NCBI GenBank assembly: GCA_003507115.1
Contig: DNWN01000019.1
Location: forward strand, 285-14,093
Direction: 5' to 3'
From: Cryomorphaceae bacterium
Lineage (GTDB): Bacteria; Bacteroidota; Bacteroidia; Flavobacteriales; Schleiferiaceae
DNA length: 13,809 nucleotides
The translations under genes were made by a program, and so were the position numbers. Under the pieces are notes generated by a model. The model ran no database searches. It saw only the letters and a list, made by a program, of their open reading frames with translations, and had not been told where the DNA came from. Shown piece by piece: positions 1 to 7,841 of this stretch (positions are counted from its first letter, which is position 1; the number at the start of each line of letters is the position of its first letter).

Positions 1-2561
1 ACTCGCCCGCGCATTTGGTGCAAATCACTCAATCCAAACATATGCGCCTGGTGAATGATCATGGTGTTCGCATTGGGGACGTCCAAGCCGCTTTCGACAA
101 TGGTGGTACTGACCAAGATGTCAAAGTTGCCGGCCATGAAGTCGAGCAAGATTTTCTCGAGGTCATGACCATGTAACTGTCCATGCCCAATGGCAATGCG
201 GGCATCGGGGAGCATTCGCTGAAGCATACCCGCGACTTCTTGGATATTTTCGACGCGATTGTGGATGAAAAAAGCTTGACCTCCGCGGCTTATCTCGTAA
301 GACAGGGCATCGCGAATTCCCTCCTCGTTGAAGCCCATGATATGCGTTTCGATAGGTTGACGGTTGGGGGGTGGAGTCGTCATGACGCTCAAGTCGCGGG
401 CCGCCATCAGGGAAAATTGCAGGGTTCGAGGAATGGGCGTGGCCGTCAAAGTAAGGGTGTCGACATTGACTTTGAGCGTCTTGAGCTTGTCCTTGACGTT
501 CACGCCAAATTTTTGCTCCTCATCAATAATGAGCAATCCTAAATCTTTAAAAATCAGATCTTTGCTGACTAGTTTGTGGGTACCAATCAAAACGTCAATG
601 CGCCCCTTTTCCAAATCTTCTGCGATGGCGCGCACTTCTTTGGCACTGCGGGAACGGTTGATGTACTCCACGCGGGCGGGCAAGCCCTCCAGTCGTTTCG
701 TGAAAGTTTGGTAGTGCTGGAAAGCCAAAATGGTCGTGGGAACGAGCACCGCCACTTGCTTGCTGTCTGCCACTGCTTTGAAGGCAGCGCGCACGGCCAA
801 CTCAGTTTTCCCAAATCCCACGTCCCCGCAAATCAATCGATCCATGGCAATGGGACTTTCCATATCCGCTTTGATGTCCGCGGTCGCTTTTTCCTGGTCG
901 GGGGTGTCTTCGTATTGAAAAGAAGCTTCCAATTCGTGCTGGAGGTAGCTATCCGGAGAAAAACCAAATCCTTGGGCCTCCTTGCGCTTGGCATAGAGTT
1001 GAATCAAGTCGTACGCCAATTGCTTGACCCGGGTCTTGGTTTTCTTTTTCAGGCTTTGCCATGCGGGGGAACCCAATTTGTGGAGCACGGGGGTGCTTCC
1101 CTCTTTGCCATTGAATTTGGCAATCTTGTGCAAGCTATGAATACTGACATACAGGATGTCCGAATCTTTGTAGACCAATTTGATGGCCTCCTGCATTTTC
1201 CCTTGGACATCAATTTTTTGGAGCCCCCCAAACTTGCCTATGCCGTGGTCAATGTGGGTCACAAAGTCGCCCACCTGAAGGGAGTTGAGTTCCTTGAGCG
1301 TGATGGCCTGGGCCTTGTCCAATCCATCGCGGAGGCGGAATCGCTGGTAACGCTCAAAAATTTCGTGATCCGAATACACCACGCGCGGCCCCGTGGGATC
1401 TTCCCAGCCTTGGTGCAAGGCAATATCTAGCCAATGGATGTCGAGGGCTTCCTCGGGTTGGAGGTCGTGAAGGATACTGGCGAGGCGCTTTTGTTGTTGA
1501 GGCAAGCTGCACATGATCCACAATTCTCGTCCGGCCTTGTGCTGTGCAGTCAGATGCTCCAGAAGCAGGGTAAAATTCTTCCCAAAGGCTGGCTGGGCTA
1601 GGCTTTGCCATGCGACGACCGTTCCTGGGGTGGTGGCTTCTGTGACATAGGTTCGTCCTTGAAGCAGGTGGCGGATGTGCGCGCCTGATGAATACAGCGC
1701 ATGGGGCTCCATGGGTCGAACGCCCCCATCAAACGCCACGTAGGCGGCTTCTGCGAGGTCATAGCCCTGATTGAGTTTATCGACCAAAAAGTCGGCGTCC
1801 TCCATCCATAGGAGGCTCTCTTGGCCCGCATACTCCAGCAAGGACTCCCGCTGCTCGGTGCGGATTTTGTCTTCAACGTTGGGCACCAGGGTCATCGCCG
1901 CTACATGCCCCTCGCTCAGCTGACTATCGACTTCAAAAGGCCGGATGTCATCGATTTCATTTCCAAAGAATTCAATACGGTGTGGGTGGCCATGGGCAAA
2001 AGAGTACACGTCTACGATGCCTCCACGTACGGCGAATTGTCCGGGCTTTTCTACAAAGTCAACCCGTTCAAACCGCATGTCGAAGAGGCTTTCGTTGAAG
2101 AATTCCAGATCTAGTTTGTCCCCGCGAGCAATACGGAGCGACTTGCTGCCAAAAGTTTTGCGGGTAACCACCTTTTCGGCGAGGGCTTCAGGGTAGGTGA
2201 CGATGATGCACCGATCCCGTTGGAGGCGCTCCAGCGCCTCGGCGCGTAGTCCAATGTTTGCATTGTCTACTTGATCTCGGTCGGCGTATGGTTTCCGATA
2301 GGAATCGGGGAAGAAAAAGGCCTTTCCAGGACCCAGCAATTTCTCCAGGTCATTGAGGAAATAGGCGGCCTCCTCCTTGTCCGAGCGCACCACGACCAGG
2401 GGGCGTTGGAGTTCTTCCCAGGCGAGGGCGGCGAGGACAGATTTCAGGGAGCCGCGCACGCCCGACAGCCCCACGGGGCTTCCGGTGGGGGTGGCAGACC
2501 ATGCGGTGAGAAACGCATGTAGCCGCGCATCGGCGCGGTAGGCATCAAGAAGTGCTCTCAT
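1..2561 (-). CDS. mfd: Transcription-repair coupling factor Mfd (3' end cut off by window edge)
   Basis: Mfd is an ATP-driven translocase that displaces RNA polymerase stalled at DNA lesions and recruits UvrA for nucleotide excision repair. Reading leftward from ATG at 2559-2561, 853 complete codons are open to the edge, with no stop. The N-terminal UvrB-like module (about residues 1-350) has the usual degenerate P-loop (SGVRGSLKS, 33-41). A CarD-like RNA polymerase interaction domain follows at about 425-500 ([16 protein letters not shown]). The helicase core shows Walker [10 protein letters not shown] (579-587), the DEEQ box (680-683) and TATPIPRT (706-713). The second RecA lobe has [15 protein letters not shown] (818-832) and runs out at QMRGRV, the start of motif VI. 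Family members are about 1100-1150 residues, so roughly 270 C-terminal residues, including the UvrA-regulating D7 domain, lie outside. The start overlaps the fbp stop as ATGA, so the two are probably co-transcribed and translationally coupled. Identification is secure. Confidence 0.97.
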   Translation of the reverse strand, partial: MRALLDAYRADARLHAFLTAWSATPTGSPVGLSGVRGSLKSVLAALAWEELQRPLVVVRSDKEEAAYFLNDLEKLLGPGKAFFFPDSYRKPYADRDQVDNANIGLRAEALERLQRDRCIIVTYPEALAEKVVTRKTFGSKSLRIARGDKLDLEFFNESLFDMRFERVDFVEKPGQFAVRGGIVDVYSFAHGHPHRIEFFGNEIDDIRPFEVDSQLSEGHVAAMTLVPNVEDKIRTEQRESLLEYAGQESLLWMEDADFLVDKLNQGYDLAEAAYVAFDGGVRPMEPHALYSSGAHIRHLLQGRTYVTEATTPGTVVAWQSLAQPAFGKNFTLLLEHLTAQHKAGRELWIMCSLPQQQKRLASILHDLQPEEALDIHWLDIALHQGWEDPTGPRVVYSDHEIFERYQRFRLRDGLDKAQAITLKELNSLQVGDFVTHIDHGIGKFGGLQKIDVQGKMQEAIKLVYKDSDILYVSIHSLHKIAKFNGKEGSTPVLHKLGSPAWQSLKKKTKTRVKQLAYDLIQLYAKRKEAQGFGFSPDSYLQHELEASFQYEDTPDQEKATADIKADMESPIAMDRLICGDVGFGKTELAVRAAFKAVADSKQVAVLVPTTILAFQHYQTFTKRLEGLPARVEYINRSRSAKEVRAIAEDLEKGRIDVLIGTHKLVSKDLIFKDLGLLIIDEEQKFGVNVKDKLKTLKVNVDTLTLTATPIPRTLQFSLMAARDLSVMTTPPPNRQPIETHIMGFNEEGIRDALSYEISRGGQAFFIHNRVENIQEVAGMLQRMLPDARIAIGHGQLHGHDLEKILLDFMAGNFDILVSTTIVESGLDVPNANTMIIHQAHMFGLSDLHQMRGR

Positions 2562-3577
2562 TCATTGTGGTCCGACCGCAAAAATGACTCGGCCTCGAGG
2601 ACCATCGCGGTGGATCCCACAAAGTACGGGACTCGCTGATGAAGTTCGGTGGGTTGTAAGTCTAAAATTCGAGTAAATCCATCCGTCGCGCGTCCCCCGG
2701 CTTGCTCGACAATAAAGGCCAGCGGATTGCACTCGTAAAGGAGACGGAGCTTCCCTTTTGGACTCATCGTTCCTGTAGGATAAATGTAAATACCGCCCTT
2801 AATCATGTTGCGATGGACATCGCTCACCAAGGAACCAATGTATCGGCTGGTATAAGGGCGGCCGGAGGGCGGATCCAGTTCTTGACAGAACTTCAAATAA
2901 CGCTTTACCCCCTCGGGGAAATGGATGTAGTTCCCCTCATTGATGGAATAAATCTGTCCGCGTTCCGGGAAACGCATGTTGGGATGGGAGAGGCAAAAGG
3001 TTCCGATACTCGGATCGAGCGTAAAACCATGTACCCCATGTCCCGTGGTAAATACCAACATCGTACTTGATCCGTAAATCACATAGCCTGCGGCGACTTG
3101 CTTGTGACCAGGCTGTAAGAAATCTTCGAGCTTCACGGGCGATCCAATCGGAGTAATTCGCCGATAAATGCTAAAAATGGTTCCCACGGAAACATTCACA
3201 TCCACATTACTGGAACCATCCAAAGGGTCCATGAGGACGACATACTTGCTTTCGTTGTGTAATTCGTCGTCGAACACAATGAAATCCTCGAGCTCCTCGG
3301 AGGCCACGCCACACACTTCCCCCATGCTGCGTAAAGTGCGCAGAAAAGTATCATTCGCGAAGACATCCAACTTCATTTGGTTCTCCCCTTGAATGTTCTC
3401 GGCTCCTGATAAACCAAGAATATCGGCAAGACCTGCTTTGTTGATTTCGCGATTGACGACTTTGGCCGCCAAGCGAATAGAAGAGAGAAGCTGAGTGAGT
3501 TCCCCAGTGGCATACGGGAAATTCTCTTGGTTTTCTACTAAAAATTCTCCCAGCGTAGTGGGTCGTTGAGTGCGCAT
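2558..3577 (-). CDS. fbp: Class I fructose-1,6-bisphosphatase
   Basis: Hydrolyses fructose-1,6-bisphosphate to fructose-6-phosphate and phosphate, the committed Mg2+-dependent cytosolic step of gluconeogenesis. The 339-residue protein from ATG at 3575-3577 matches the usual class I length (about 330-340). Visible hallmarks are the metal-site glutamates in SEELEDF (93-99), the core signature DPLDGSSN (117-124) followed by VGTIFSIYR, and the C-terminal active-site segment [22 protein letters not shown] (274-295). The reading frame stays open 61 codons upstream to 3760, but that extension would run through the promoter and 5' end of the divergent acetyltransferase, and homologs begin close to [12 protein letters not shown], so the shorter start was chosen. 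No Shine-Dalgarno is evident. The last codons overlap the mfd start by 4 bp. Divergent neighbours are the acetyltransferase and aspartate kinase genes. Confidence 0.97.
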   Translation of the reverse strand: MRTQRPTTLGEFLVENQENFPYATGELTQLLSSIRLAAKVVNREINKAGLADILGLSGAENIQGENQMKLDVFANDTFLRTLRSMGEVCGVASEELEDFIVFDDELHNESKYVVLMDPLDGSSNVDVNVSVGTIFSIYRRITPIGSPVKLEDFLQPGHKQVAAGYVIYGSSTMLVFTTGHGVHGFTLDPSIGTFCLSHPNMRFPERGQIYSINEGNYIHFPEGVKRYLKFCQELDPPSGRPYTSRYIGSLVSDVHRNMIKGGIYIYPTGTMSPKGKLRLLYECNPLAFIVEQAGGRATDGFTRILDLQPTELHQRVPYFVGSTAMVLEAESFLRSDHNE

Positions 3578-3600
3578 AAAGATGATATCAAGGGTTGCCC

Positions 3601-3608
3601 TAAAGATA
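3601..3608 (-). promoter_or_regulatory. Possible -7 box for fbp-mfd
   Basis: On the minus strand this reads TATCTTTA, one mismatch from the Bacteroidota -7 consensus TAnnTTTG. It lies about 23 bp before the fbp ATG, which would give a leader of under 20 nt. I see no TTG at the expected -33 distance, so this is a weak call. Confidence 0.3.
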
Positions 3609-3619
3609 CGGGAAGGTGC

Positions 3620-3627
3620 TACTTTTG
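3620..3627 (+). promoter_or_regulatory. Candidate Bacteroidota -7 promoter box for the acetyltransferase-aspartate kinase operon
   Basis: TACTTTTG is an exact match to TAnnTTTG, the -7 element used by the Bacteroidota primary sigma factor. A TTG at 3595-3597 could serve as the -33 element, although the 22-bp spacer is a little long. Transcription would begin near 3632, almost on the GTG codons at 3633 and 3639. This argues that the real acetyltransferase start is one of these rather than the upstream GTG at 3570 or ATG at 3582. Confidence 0.5.
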
Positions 3628-3632
3628 GCATT

Positions 3633-4148
3633 GTGAAGGTGTATTTTAAAGATGTTTCGCTCCGTTGGGCAGACAATTCAGATTTTCCTCGGGTTTTCGA
3701 GCTAATTAAAGAGTTAGCTGAGTTTGAACGCGCCCCGCTCGAAGTCACGGTCTCGGTCAAGACTCTTCAGGCGGACCATGCCGCCGGACATTTTGTGTGC
3801 ATCCTGGCCGAATCCGCTTCGCAGGGCATTTTGGGCATGGCCCTGTGTCATCGTCGTTATTCGACGTGGAAAGGATTAACGGGACATTTAGAAGACCTCA
3901 TTGTTCAGGAAAAATACCGAGGCCAGGGGATCGGTCGCCGGCTCCTTGAAGCATCCATTCAATGGGCTGAGTCCATCGGTGCCCAGCGCCTCCATTGGGA
4001 GGTGCTCGACTGGAATCAACCGGCCATAGATTTTTATGAAGGAGTGGGGGCCCAGGTCCTCCGCGATTGGTACCCCTGCCGCCTCACAGCGGCAGATATG
4101 GCTGCGTTTCCGTTCGCCTATCCACGCTTTATTGCTTCCGCATCATGA
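3633..4148 (+). CDS. GNAT-family N-acetyltransferase, spermidine/thialysine acetyltransferase-like
   Basis: Predicted soluble acetyl-CoA-dependent N-acetyltransferase of 171 residues from GTG at 3633. The fold is visible end to end: N-terminal strand and helix with ELAEFERAP (27-35), core strand [16 protein letters not shown] (86-101) containing the R-G-x-G-x-G acetyl-CoA pyrophosphate loop, and the C-terminal [14 protein letters not shown] (127-140). This motif set resembles the SSAT1/SSAT2 group, which acetylates polyamines or thialysine, but the substrate cannot be read from sequence. The start is uncertain. The frame extends to GTG 3570 and ATG 3582, but those overlap or crowd the divergent fbp start at 3577. 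GTG 3639 is equally possible, and 3633/3639 sit just downstream of a good promoter box. The stop overlaps the aspartate kinase start as ATGA, indicating one operon. Confidence 0.88.
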   Translation: MKVYFKDVSLRWADNSDFPRVFELIKELAEFERAPLEVTVSVKTLQADHAAGHFVCILAESASQGILGMALCHRRYSTWKGLTGHLEDLIVQEKYRGQGIGRRLLEASIQWAESIGAQRLHWEVLDWNQPAIDFYEGVGAQVLRDWYPCRLTAADMAAFPFAYPRFIASAS

Positions 4149-5410
4149 GTGCTTGGTCTGTGTTCAAATTTGGTGGGGCGTCGGTCAAAGACATCCCCGC
4201 GCTCCGAAATGCGGTCCAAGTGGTTCGTCGTCACGGGAGGAGTCCCCTCATCGTGGTAGTTTCTGCCATGGGCAAAACGACCAATGCCTTGGAAGCCTAC
4301 TTACAGCAGCGGGAACTGGGCGATTTGTCCGCCGCGGAGGCCATCCTCTCGGAGCTGCAGTCATTTCACATCGACATGGCCCAAGGACTGGGTTTGTGGG
4401 ATGGAGCATTGCCCGCCCAGATCTCGGCAGAATGGGCGCGTGTAGCGTCTATCGATCCGAGTATGCCCTATGGTCGCCGCTACGATGCCATCGTGTCGGC
4501 AGGCGAAGTGGTCTCGTCGCTCATCCTTCACGCCGCCCTCTGTGCGGGGGGCTTGGACGCCCACTGGGCGGATGCTCGGCAGATGATTAAGACCAATGCC
4601 GACCATCGCCGTGCGGTGGTCGACTGGGAGGCCACGGAAAAGGGAGTTCAGACCATCCTACCGCATCCAGGCATCTATGTCACCCAAGGCTTCATCGCCT
4701 CGGGTCCGGAGAACCGGATAACCACCTTGGGCAGGGAGGGTTCCGACTATTCGGCCGCCATTTTTGCTTATGCCCTGCACGCGTCAGAGCTCACCATATG
4801 GAAAGATGTTCCCGGGGTTTTGAGCGGAGACCCCAAATTTTTCTCCGATGTGCTCTTATTGGAGCAAATCCCCTATTCAACGGCCATCGAATTGGCCTTT
4901 TACGGAGCGTCGGTTATTCACCCCAAAACGATACAACCTCTGCAGGGCCGGGGAATTGTATTGCATGTGCGTTCATTTCTCCATCCCGATGCACCCGCCA
5001 CCCGAATTGGGGCGTTTGATGCGCTGATTCCCGAGGTGCCTTGTTGGATCCGCAAAGCCAATCAAATAATGATCACGGTTGGGACGCATGACTTGAGCTT
5101 TTTGTCGGAAGGGCACTTGGCCGAAGTTTATCGGATCTTTTCTGATTTGGGGTTATTGGTGAATTTGGCTCAGCATGCCGCGGTATCCTCTCGTTTTTGT
5201 GTAACGGCGGACCGGGTGACTGTTCCCAAGGCAGTTTCGGAATTGAAGGCAAACTACCGCGTTCAACTTATGGAGGATCTAACCCTTTTCACCGTGCATC
5301 GTCCCGATGAAGGGGCACGCACGTGGCTATCGAATCAGGGACAGATCCTCTTAGATCAACGAAGTGGCGTCGTTGACCAAGTAGTTATCCGTTTGAATTC
5401 TCCGGGATGA
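4145..5410 (+). CDS. Monofunctional aspartate kinase (aspartokinase)
   Basis: Phosphorylates L-aspartate to aspartyl-4-phosphate, the entry step for lysine, threonine, methionine and diaminopimelate synthesis. The protein is 421 residues from the ATG that overlaps the previous stop. It has the amino-acid-kinase signature KFGGASV (8-14), VVSAMGKTTNAL (38-49), SAGEVVSS (118-125), the ATP-site block TTLGREGSDYSAA (193-205), WKDVPGVLSGDP (219-230) and the IELAFYGASVIHPKTIQP region (248-265). The C-terminal third (about 305-421) forms the regulatory ACT region that binds feedback amino acids. There is no homoserine dehydrogenase domain, so it is not the bifunctional ThrA type. A longer reading from ATG 4067 was rejected because the 26 extra residues precede the universal N-terminal kinase motif and lie inside the acetyltransferase gene. 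lysC is the likely symbol, but the paralogue (lysC or another isozyme) cannot be fixed here. The stop overlaps the next start by 4 bp. Confidence 0.95.
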   Translation: MSAWSVFKFGGASVKDIPALRNAVQVVRRHGRSPLIVVVSAMGKTTNALEAYLQQRELGDLSAAEAILSELQSFHIDMAQGLGLWDGALPAQISAEWARVASIDPSMPYGRRYDAIVSAGEVVSSLILHAALCAGGLDAHWADARQMIKTNADHRRAVVDWEATEKGVQTILPHPGIYVTQGFIASGPENRITTLGREGSDYSAAIFAYALHASELTIWKDVPGVLSGDPKFFSDVLLLEQIPYSTAIELAFYGASVIHPKTIQPLQGRGIVLHVRSFLHPDAPATRIGAFDALIPEVPCWIRKANQIMITVGTHDLSFLSEGHLAEVYRIFSDLGLLVNLAQHAAVSSRFCVTADRVTVPKAVSELKANYRVQLMEDLTLFTVHRPDEGARTWLSNQGQILLDQRSGVVDQVVIRLNSPG

Positions 5411-6042
5411 AGCCATCCCCTCGCCCCATCTCCCGCATGAATCGATGGCTATTCGACCTAGGGTGGATTGGGGCCGAATGGTTCCTGCGGAGGACTTTTT
5501 GGGGGCATTTTATTTCCCGGCATCCAACAAATCATCCAAGCTGGTGGACGGTCATTCAAGCCCGCTGGCCGATGGTGTTAAAATCAAAACCTATTGCACT
5601 CCCAAAAGGTCCCATCCGGCTGCATGTGTGGCACACCCGAGGGGTATTGGATGGCTTTCTCCTAGGGCAATGGTGTGAGCAATGGGGCCGTTCCTGGCGC
5701 ATGTGGATGCACCCGAAGGTGTATGTCGAATTAGGGGCGCCCTCCTGGGCCTACTCGGCGCCCACAAATGGCAGGGCGTGGGTTGATTTGTACCGGTGGG
5801 CGGAAGCTGAGCAAGCGATACTGGTTATTTTTCATGCTTCTCCTCCACGACCTCGGCGTCGAACCAGCACGGGATCATTTGTCGACTTGGTGGGACGTTT
5901 GGTTGTCACGGAGGAGGACGGCACGGCCATTCCTCCCATGAGGGAATTCCAAAGCATTCGTTGGGCGGCACGGCGCCCAACGGGAAAAAAAATGTATCTA
6001 GACTGGGAATGGGAGGACGAAAGTCCGAATCACCAAGTATAA
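5407..6042 (+). CDS. Hypothetical tryptophan-rich protein, third gene of the aspartate kinase operon
   Basis: I do not recognise this family. The 211-residue protein starts at ATG 5407, overlapping the aspartate kinase stop as ATGA, so translational coupling is likely. An internal ATG at 5437 (residue 11) is an alternative start. It is strikingly rich in tryptophan: 18 of 211 residues (about 8.5%), including SWW, SWRMWM and the DWEWED tail. It is also basic (RR and PRPRRR clusters). No signal peptide, confident membrane helix or known catalytic motif is visible. A VWHTRGVLDGFLLGQW segment (about 79-94) loosely recalls an acyltransferase H-x4-D box, but the spacing is one residue too long. Conserved-looking aromatic patches and clean operon coupling favour a real gene. 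The 3' end overlaps the convergent barrel gene by 13 bp. Confidence 0.8.
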   Translation: MKPSPRPISRMNRWLFDLGWIGAEWFLRRTFWGHFISRHPTNHPSWWTVIQARWPMVLKSKPIALPKGPIRLHVWHTRGVLDGFLLGQWCEQWGRSWRMWMHPKVYVELGAPSWAYSAPTNGRAWVDLYRWAEAEQAILVIFHASPPRPRRRTSTGSFVDLVGRLVVTEEDGTAIPPMREFQSIRWAARRPTGKKMYLDWEWEDESPNHQV

Positions 6043-6689
6043 AATGAATAAATCATCCCGAGGCGCAGCCCTGTGAGGCGATCCCACGTCGCATCGTCCG
6101 CCGTATGCCAGCCCTCTAATTCGTCGCCTGGCACGAGGGTATTGAAGTATTCGACTGTACTGGAGATGTGCTCCGTATGACGGATTTTGAAGCCCAGCCC
6201 TCCTCCGAGAGTGGCGCTCAAATTTGTTCCTGGATCAAACGTGATTTGGGTGGGGTACGCGATGTCCTCCATATACGTGGATTGGCTAAAGCAACCGCCG
6301 AGAGTTCCAAAGAGATACGGAGTCATCCCGTTGCGTTTCCAATACTTGCCATACGGAAGCAGGTGATGCGTGATGCGCACGGCCGAAGTGATATACGTCG
6401 TGTTTAGATTGACACCTGTAAACGAACCCTTGTGATTGGCATTCGAAGCATAAAGACTGCCGTAATCCAATTCGGCGCCAAAGCCCCATCTCGATCCCGT
6501 GTAAAAACTGAATTCCGCACCCAGAGAGGGCCGAGTCTCTTGCAACATGGCATTGATATCTCCCGTAGCGAAGTCTCCGATATGGTTGGAACTGCCAAGG
6601 TGCACATTCAGGTTCAGGGACTGTAAGGAACGTTGTCCCATGACTGGGAAGGCCAAGGTCAAAAGGAGGGCAGGGAGGAAGTATCTCAT
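6030..6689 (-). CDS. Outer-membrane beta-barrel protein, DUF6089-like
   Basis: A 219-residue exported protein with a clear signal peptide, MRYFLPALLLTLAFPVMG, and likely cleavage before Q19. The mature part alternates polar and aromatic residues in short strands (LNLNVHLGSSNHIGDF, ETRPSLGAEFSFYTGSRWGFGAELDYGSL, TTYITSAVRITHHLLPYG, TPYLFGTLGGCF, LSATLGGGLGFKIRH, SSTVEYFNTL). It ends in an aromatic barrel-like strand, LRLGMIYSFYTW, as expected for an eight-to-ten-stranded outer-membrane barrel. The N-terminal pattern of glycines, an IGDF turn and RPSLG recalls the DUF6089 family of Bacteroidota, although I assign this from memory and cannot search. Function is unknown; such proteins are structural or porin-like. 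It stands alone, convergent with the preceding operon (13-bp tail overlap), and is probably transcribed from its own promoter in the gap to its right. Confidence 0.88.
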   Translation of the reverse strand: MRYFLPALLLTLAFPVMGQRSLQSLNLNVHLGSSNHIGDFATGDINAMLQETRPSLGAEFSFYTGSRWGFGAELDYGSLYASNANHKGSFTGVNLNTTYITSAVRITHHLLPYGKYWKRNGMTPYLFGTLGGCFSQSTYMEDIAYPTQITFDPGTNLSATLGGGLGFKIRHTEHISSTVEYFNTLVPGDELEGWHTADDATWDRLTGLRLGMIYSFYTW

Positions 6690-6905
6690 GTCGCTAAAGT
6701 ATTCTGCTTCGGGTAGAAAAAGAAATAGGTCGCTTTATTGCTTCGTGTAAAGGTAAGGCGGTGGTTCAATTTTTAGTCCTGAGACGTTGCCCTGGAAGTC
6801 TTGGCCTATCCATGCCGAAGCGCACGAGGAGCGAAACGAGGAAAATGATGGCTTCGCAAACTTCCGTTCCAAGAATTTTCGGGATCCTAGGGCAAAAAAA
6901 TATCC
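6690..6905. other. Intergenic gap with no supported gene
   Basis: This is the only sizeable gap, about 215 bp, between the barrel-protein start and the stop of the dehydrogenase. Reading frames cross it on both strands, but none has a credible start, domain or family resemblance. It holds a candidate -7 box for the barrel gene and, at its right end, a weak hairpin plus T-run for the dehydrogenase operon. I see no tRNA or strong extended hairpin. Confidence 0.6.
6748..6755 (-). promoter_or_regulatory. Possible -7 box for the barrel-protein gene
   Basis: The minus strand reads TACCTTTA, one mismatch from TAnnTTTG and identical to the box in front of the dehydrogenase-peptidase fusion gene. It would give a leader of roughly 55 nt. 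The nearest TTG upstream (6767-6769) is only 11 bp away, too close for a proper -33 element, so support is modest. Confidence 0.3.
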
Positions 6906-6913
6906 TCAGGGAT
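6894..6913 (-). terminator. Weak intrinsic terminator candidate after the D-2-hydroxyacid dehydrogenase
   Basis: On the minus strand ATCC-CTGA-GGAT can form a 4-bp stem around the dehydrogenase stop codon and is followed by A and a run of seven or more T. Stem strength is poor, but the position at the end of the long leftward operon is right. Confidence 0.3.
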
Positions 6914-7841
6914 GGCCTTTTAAAATCTTTGTGATCAAAATCTCCCCCATTTTCGGGAAGGACTGCTCGCTCCAGCCCGCTATGTGCGGGGTCACCAGGA
7001 CTCGCGGGTCGCTCAAAAATGCATTCCACCAAGGGGGAAGGCCTTCCAATCCTTCCAAAGAGCGTTTTTCTAGATCCAGCACATCCAGAGCCGCCCCGCG
7101 AAGGTGACCTTGCTGAACCGCGTCCCACACGGCCGCGGTGCGAATCACGCCGCCTCGGCTCGTATTCACCAGGAAAGGGGCTTTGGCACATTGCCGCAGG
7201 AACGGCGCGTCGACCATTCCTTCTGTTTCGGCGGTCAGGGGCAGATGAAGACTAAGGACATCACTTTCGCTAAGAACCCGATCGAGCGTCGCTTCCTTCA
7301 CATAGGCCGGAGCATACCCGGTTTTGTACTTATCGTAGGCGAGAATGCGCACGCCAAAACCCTGCAAACGCTGGGCAAAGGCGGAGCCCATGTGTCCAAA
7401 GCCGATGATGCCGATCGTCGACCCTTCCAGTTCCCAGCCCGTGTTGGACGCGCGGTTCCACGCACCCCCGATGACCTCTCGGTGTGCCCAGCCAATTTTA
7501 TGGGTCAAGGAGAGCAACATCCCCAAGGCATGCTCTCCGACGGCGCTGCGATTGCCCTCTGGAGCCGAATACAGGGCGACTCCGCGGCGTTGGGCCGCCG
7601 CTTGGTCAATATTCTCGACGCCCGAACCCAATCGGCCAATCCACTGGAGGGCGGGGGCTTGGGCGAGAAGGGGCTCGGTGATGCGGATGCGGCTTCGAAG
7701 TAGGATTCCTTCGGCCGTGGCGAGGTAGGGTCCGAGTTCCGCTTCGGGGACGTGATAGGCTCGCATCAGGGTGTAGCCTGCTGCCTCGAGTCCCGCCTCC
7801 AGCCCTGCATCGGTCGAATCCAAGGCAAGGACCGGCTTCAT
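6906..7841 (-). CDS. D-2-hydroxyacid dehydrogenase (phosphoglycerate-dehydrogenase-like)
   Basis: A 311-residue NAD(H)-dependent oxidoreductase of the D-isomer-specific 2-hydroxyacid dehydrogenase family, soluble. The Rossmann domain carries GIIGFGHMG (144-152), with D170 about 18 residues later as the likely ribose-binding acidic residue favouring NAD. The catalytic set is complete: Arg229 in NTSRGGVI, Glu258 in LDVLDLEK and His286 in TPHIAGW. The split catalytic domain is formed by the N-terminal ~95 and C-terminal ~25 residues. At this length there is no C-terminal ACT/serine regulatory domain, so it is the short form. 3-Phosphoglycerate is a reasonable substrate guess (serine synthesis), but glyoxylate, hydroxypyruvate or other 2-keto acids are not excluded. 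Its ATG overlaps the mgtE stop by 4 bp and it is the last gene of the leftward operon. Confidence 0.93.
   Translation of the reverse strand: MKPVLALDSTDAGLEAGLEAAGYTLMRAYHVPEAELGPYLATAEGILLRSRIRITEPLLAQAPALQWIGRLGSGVENIDQAAAQRRGVALYSAPEGNRSAVGEHALGMLLSLTHKIGWAHREVIGGAWNRASNTGWELEGSTIGIIGFGHMGSAFAQRLQGFGVRILAYDKYKTGYAPAYVKEATLDRVLSESDVLSLHLPLTAETEGMVDAPFLRQCAKAPFLVNTSRGGVIRTAAVWDAVQQGHLRGAALDVLDLEKRSLEGLEGLPPWWNAFLSDPRVLVTPHIAGWSEQSFPKMGEILITKILKGHP

Noticed and set aside
576..1430. Long open frame of 284 codons on the plus strand
   Set aside because: It lies wholly antisense to mfd, whose helicase motifs fix the true frame, and the plus-strand product resembles no family.
3570..3632. N-terminal extension of the acetyltransferase from GTG 3570 or ATG 3582
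   Set aside because: It would overlap or abut the fbp start and contain the promoter box; the GNAT fold begins after residue 3633.
3578..3760. 61-codon N-terminal extension of fbp
   Set aside because: The extra residues are antisense to the acetyltransferase 5' region, and class I enzymes of about 339 residues start at the shorter position.
5641..5688. Acyltransferase-like H-x4-D motif in the Trp-rich protein (HTRGVLD)
   Set aside because: Spacing is H-x5-D, and no glycine/proline second motif of the PlsC family is visible.
6812..6934. Small 40-residue plus-strand frame in the intergenic gap, beginning MPKRTRSETRK
   Set aside because: No start context, no family resemblance, and it runs antisense into the dehydrogenase 3' end.
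6766..7191. Minus-strand frame spanning the dehydrogenase end and the gap, with a hydrophobic tail EAIIFLVSLLVRF
   Set aside because: Most of it is an alternative frame of the dehydrogenase, and the part in the gap has no start codon of its own.
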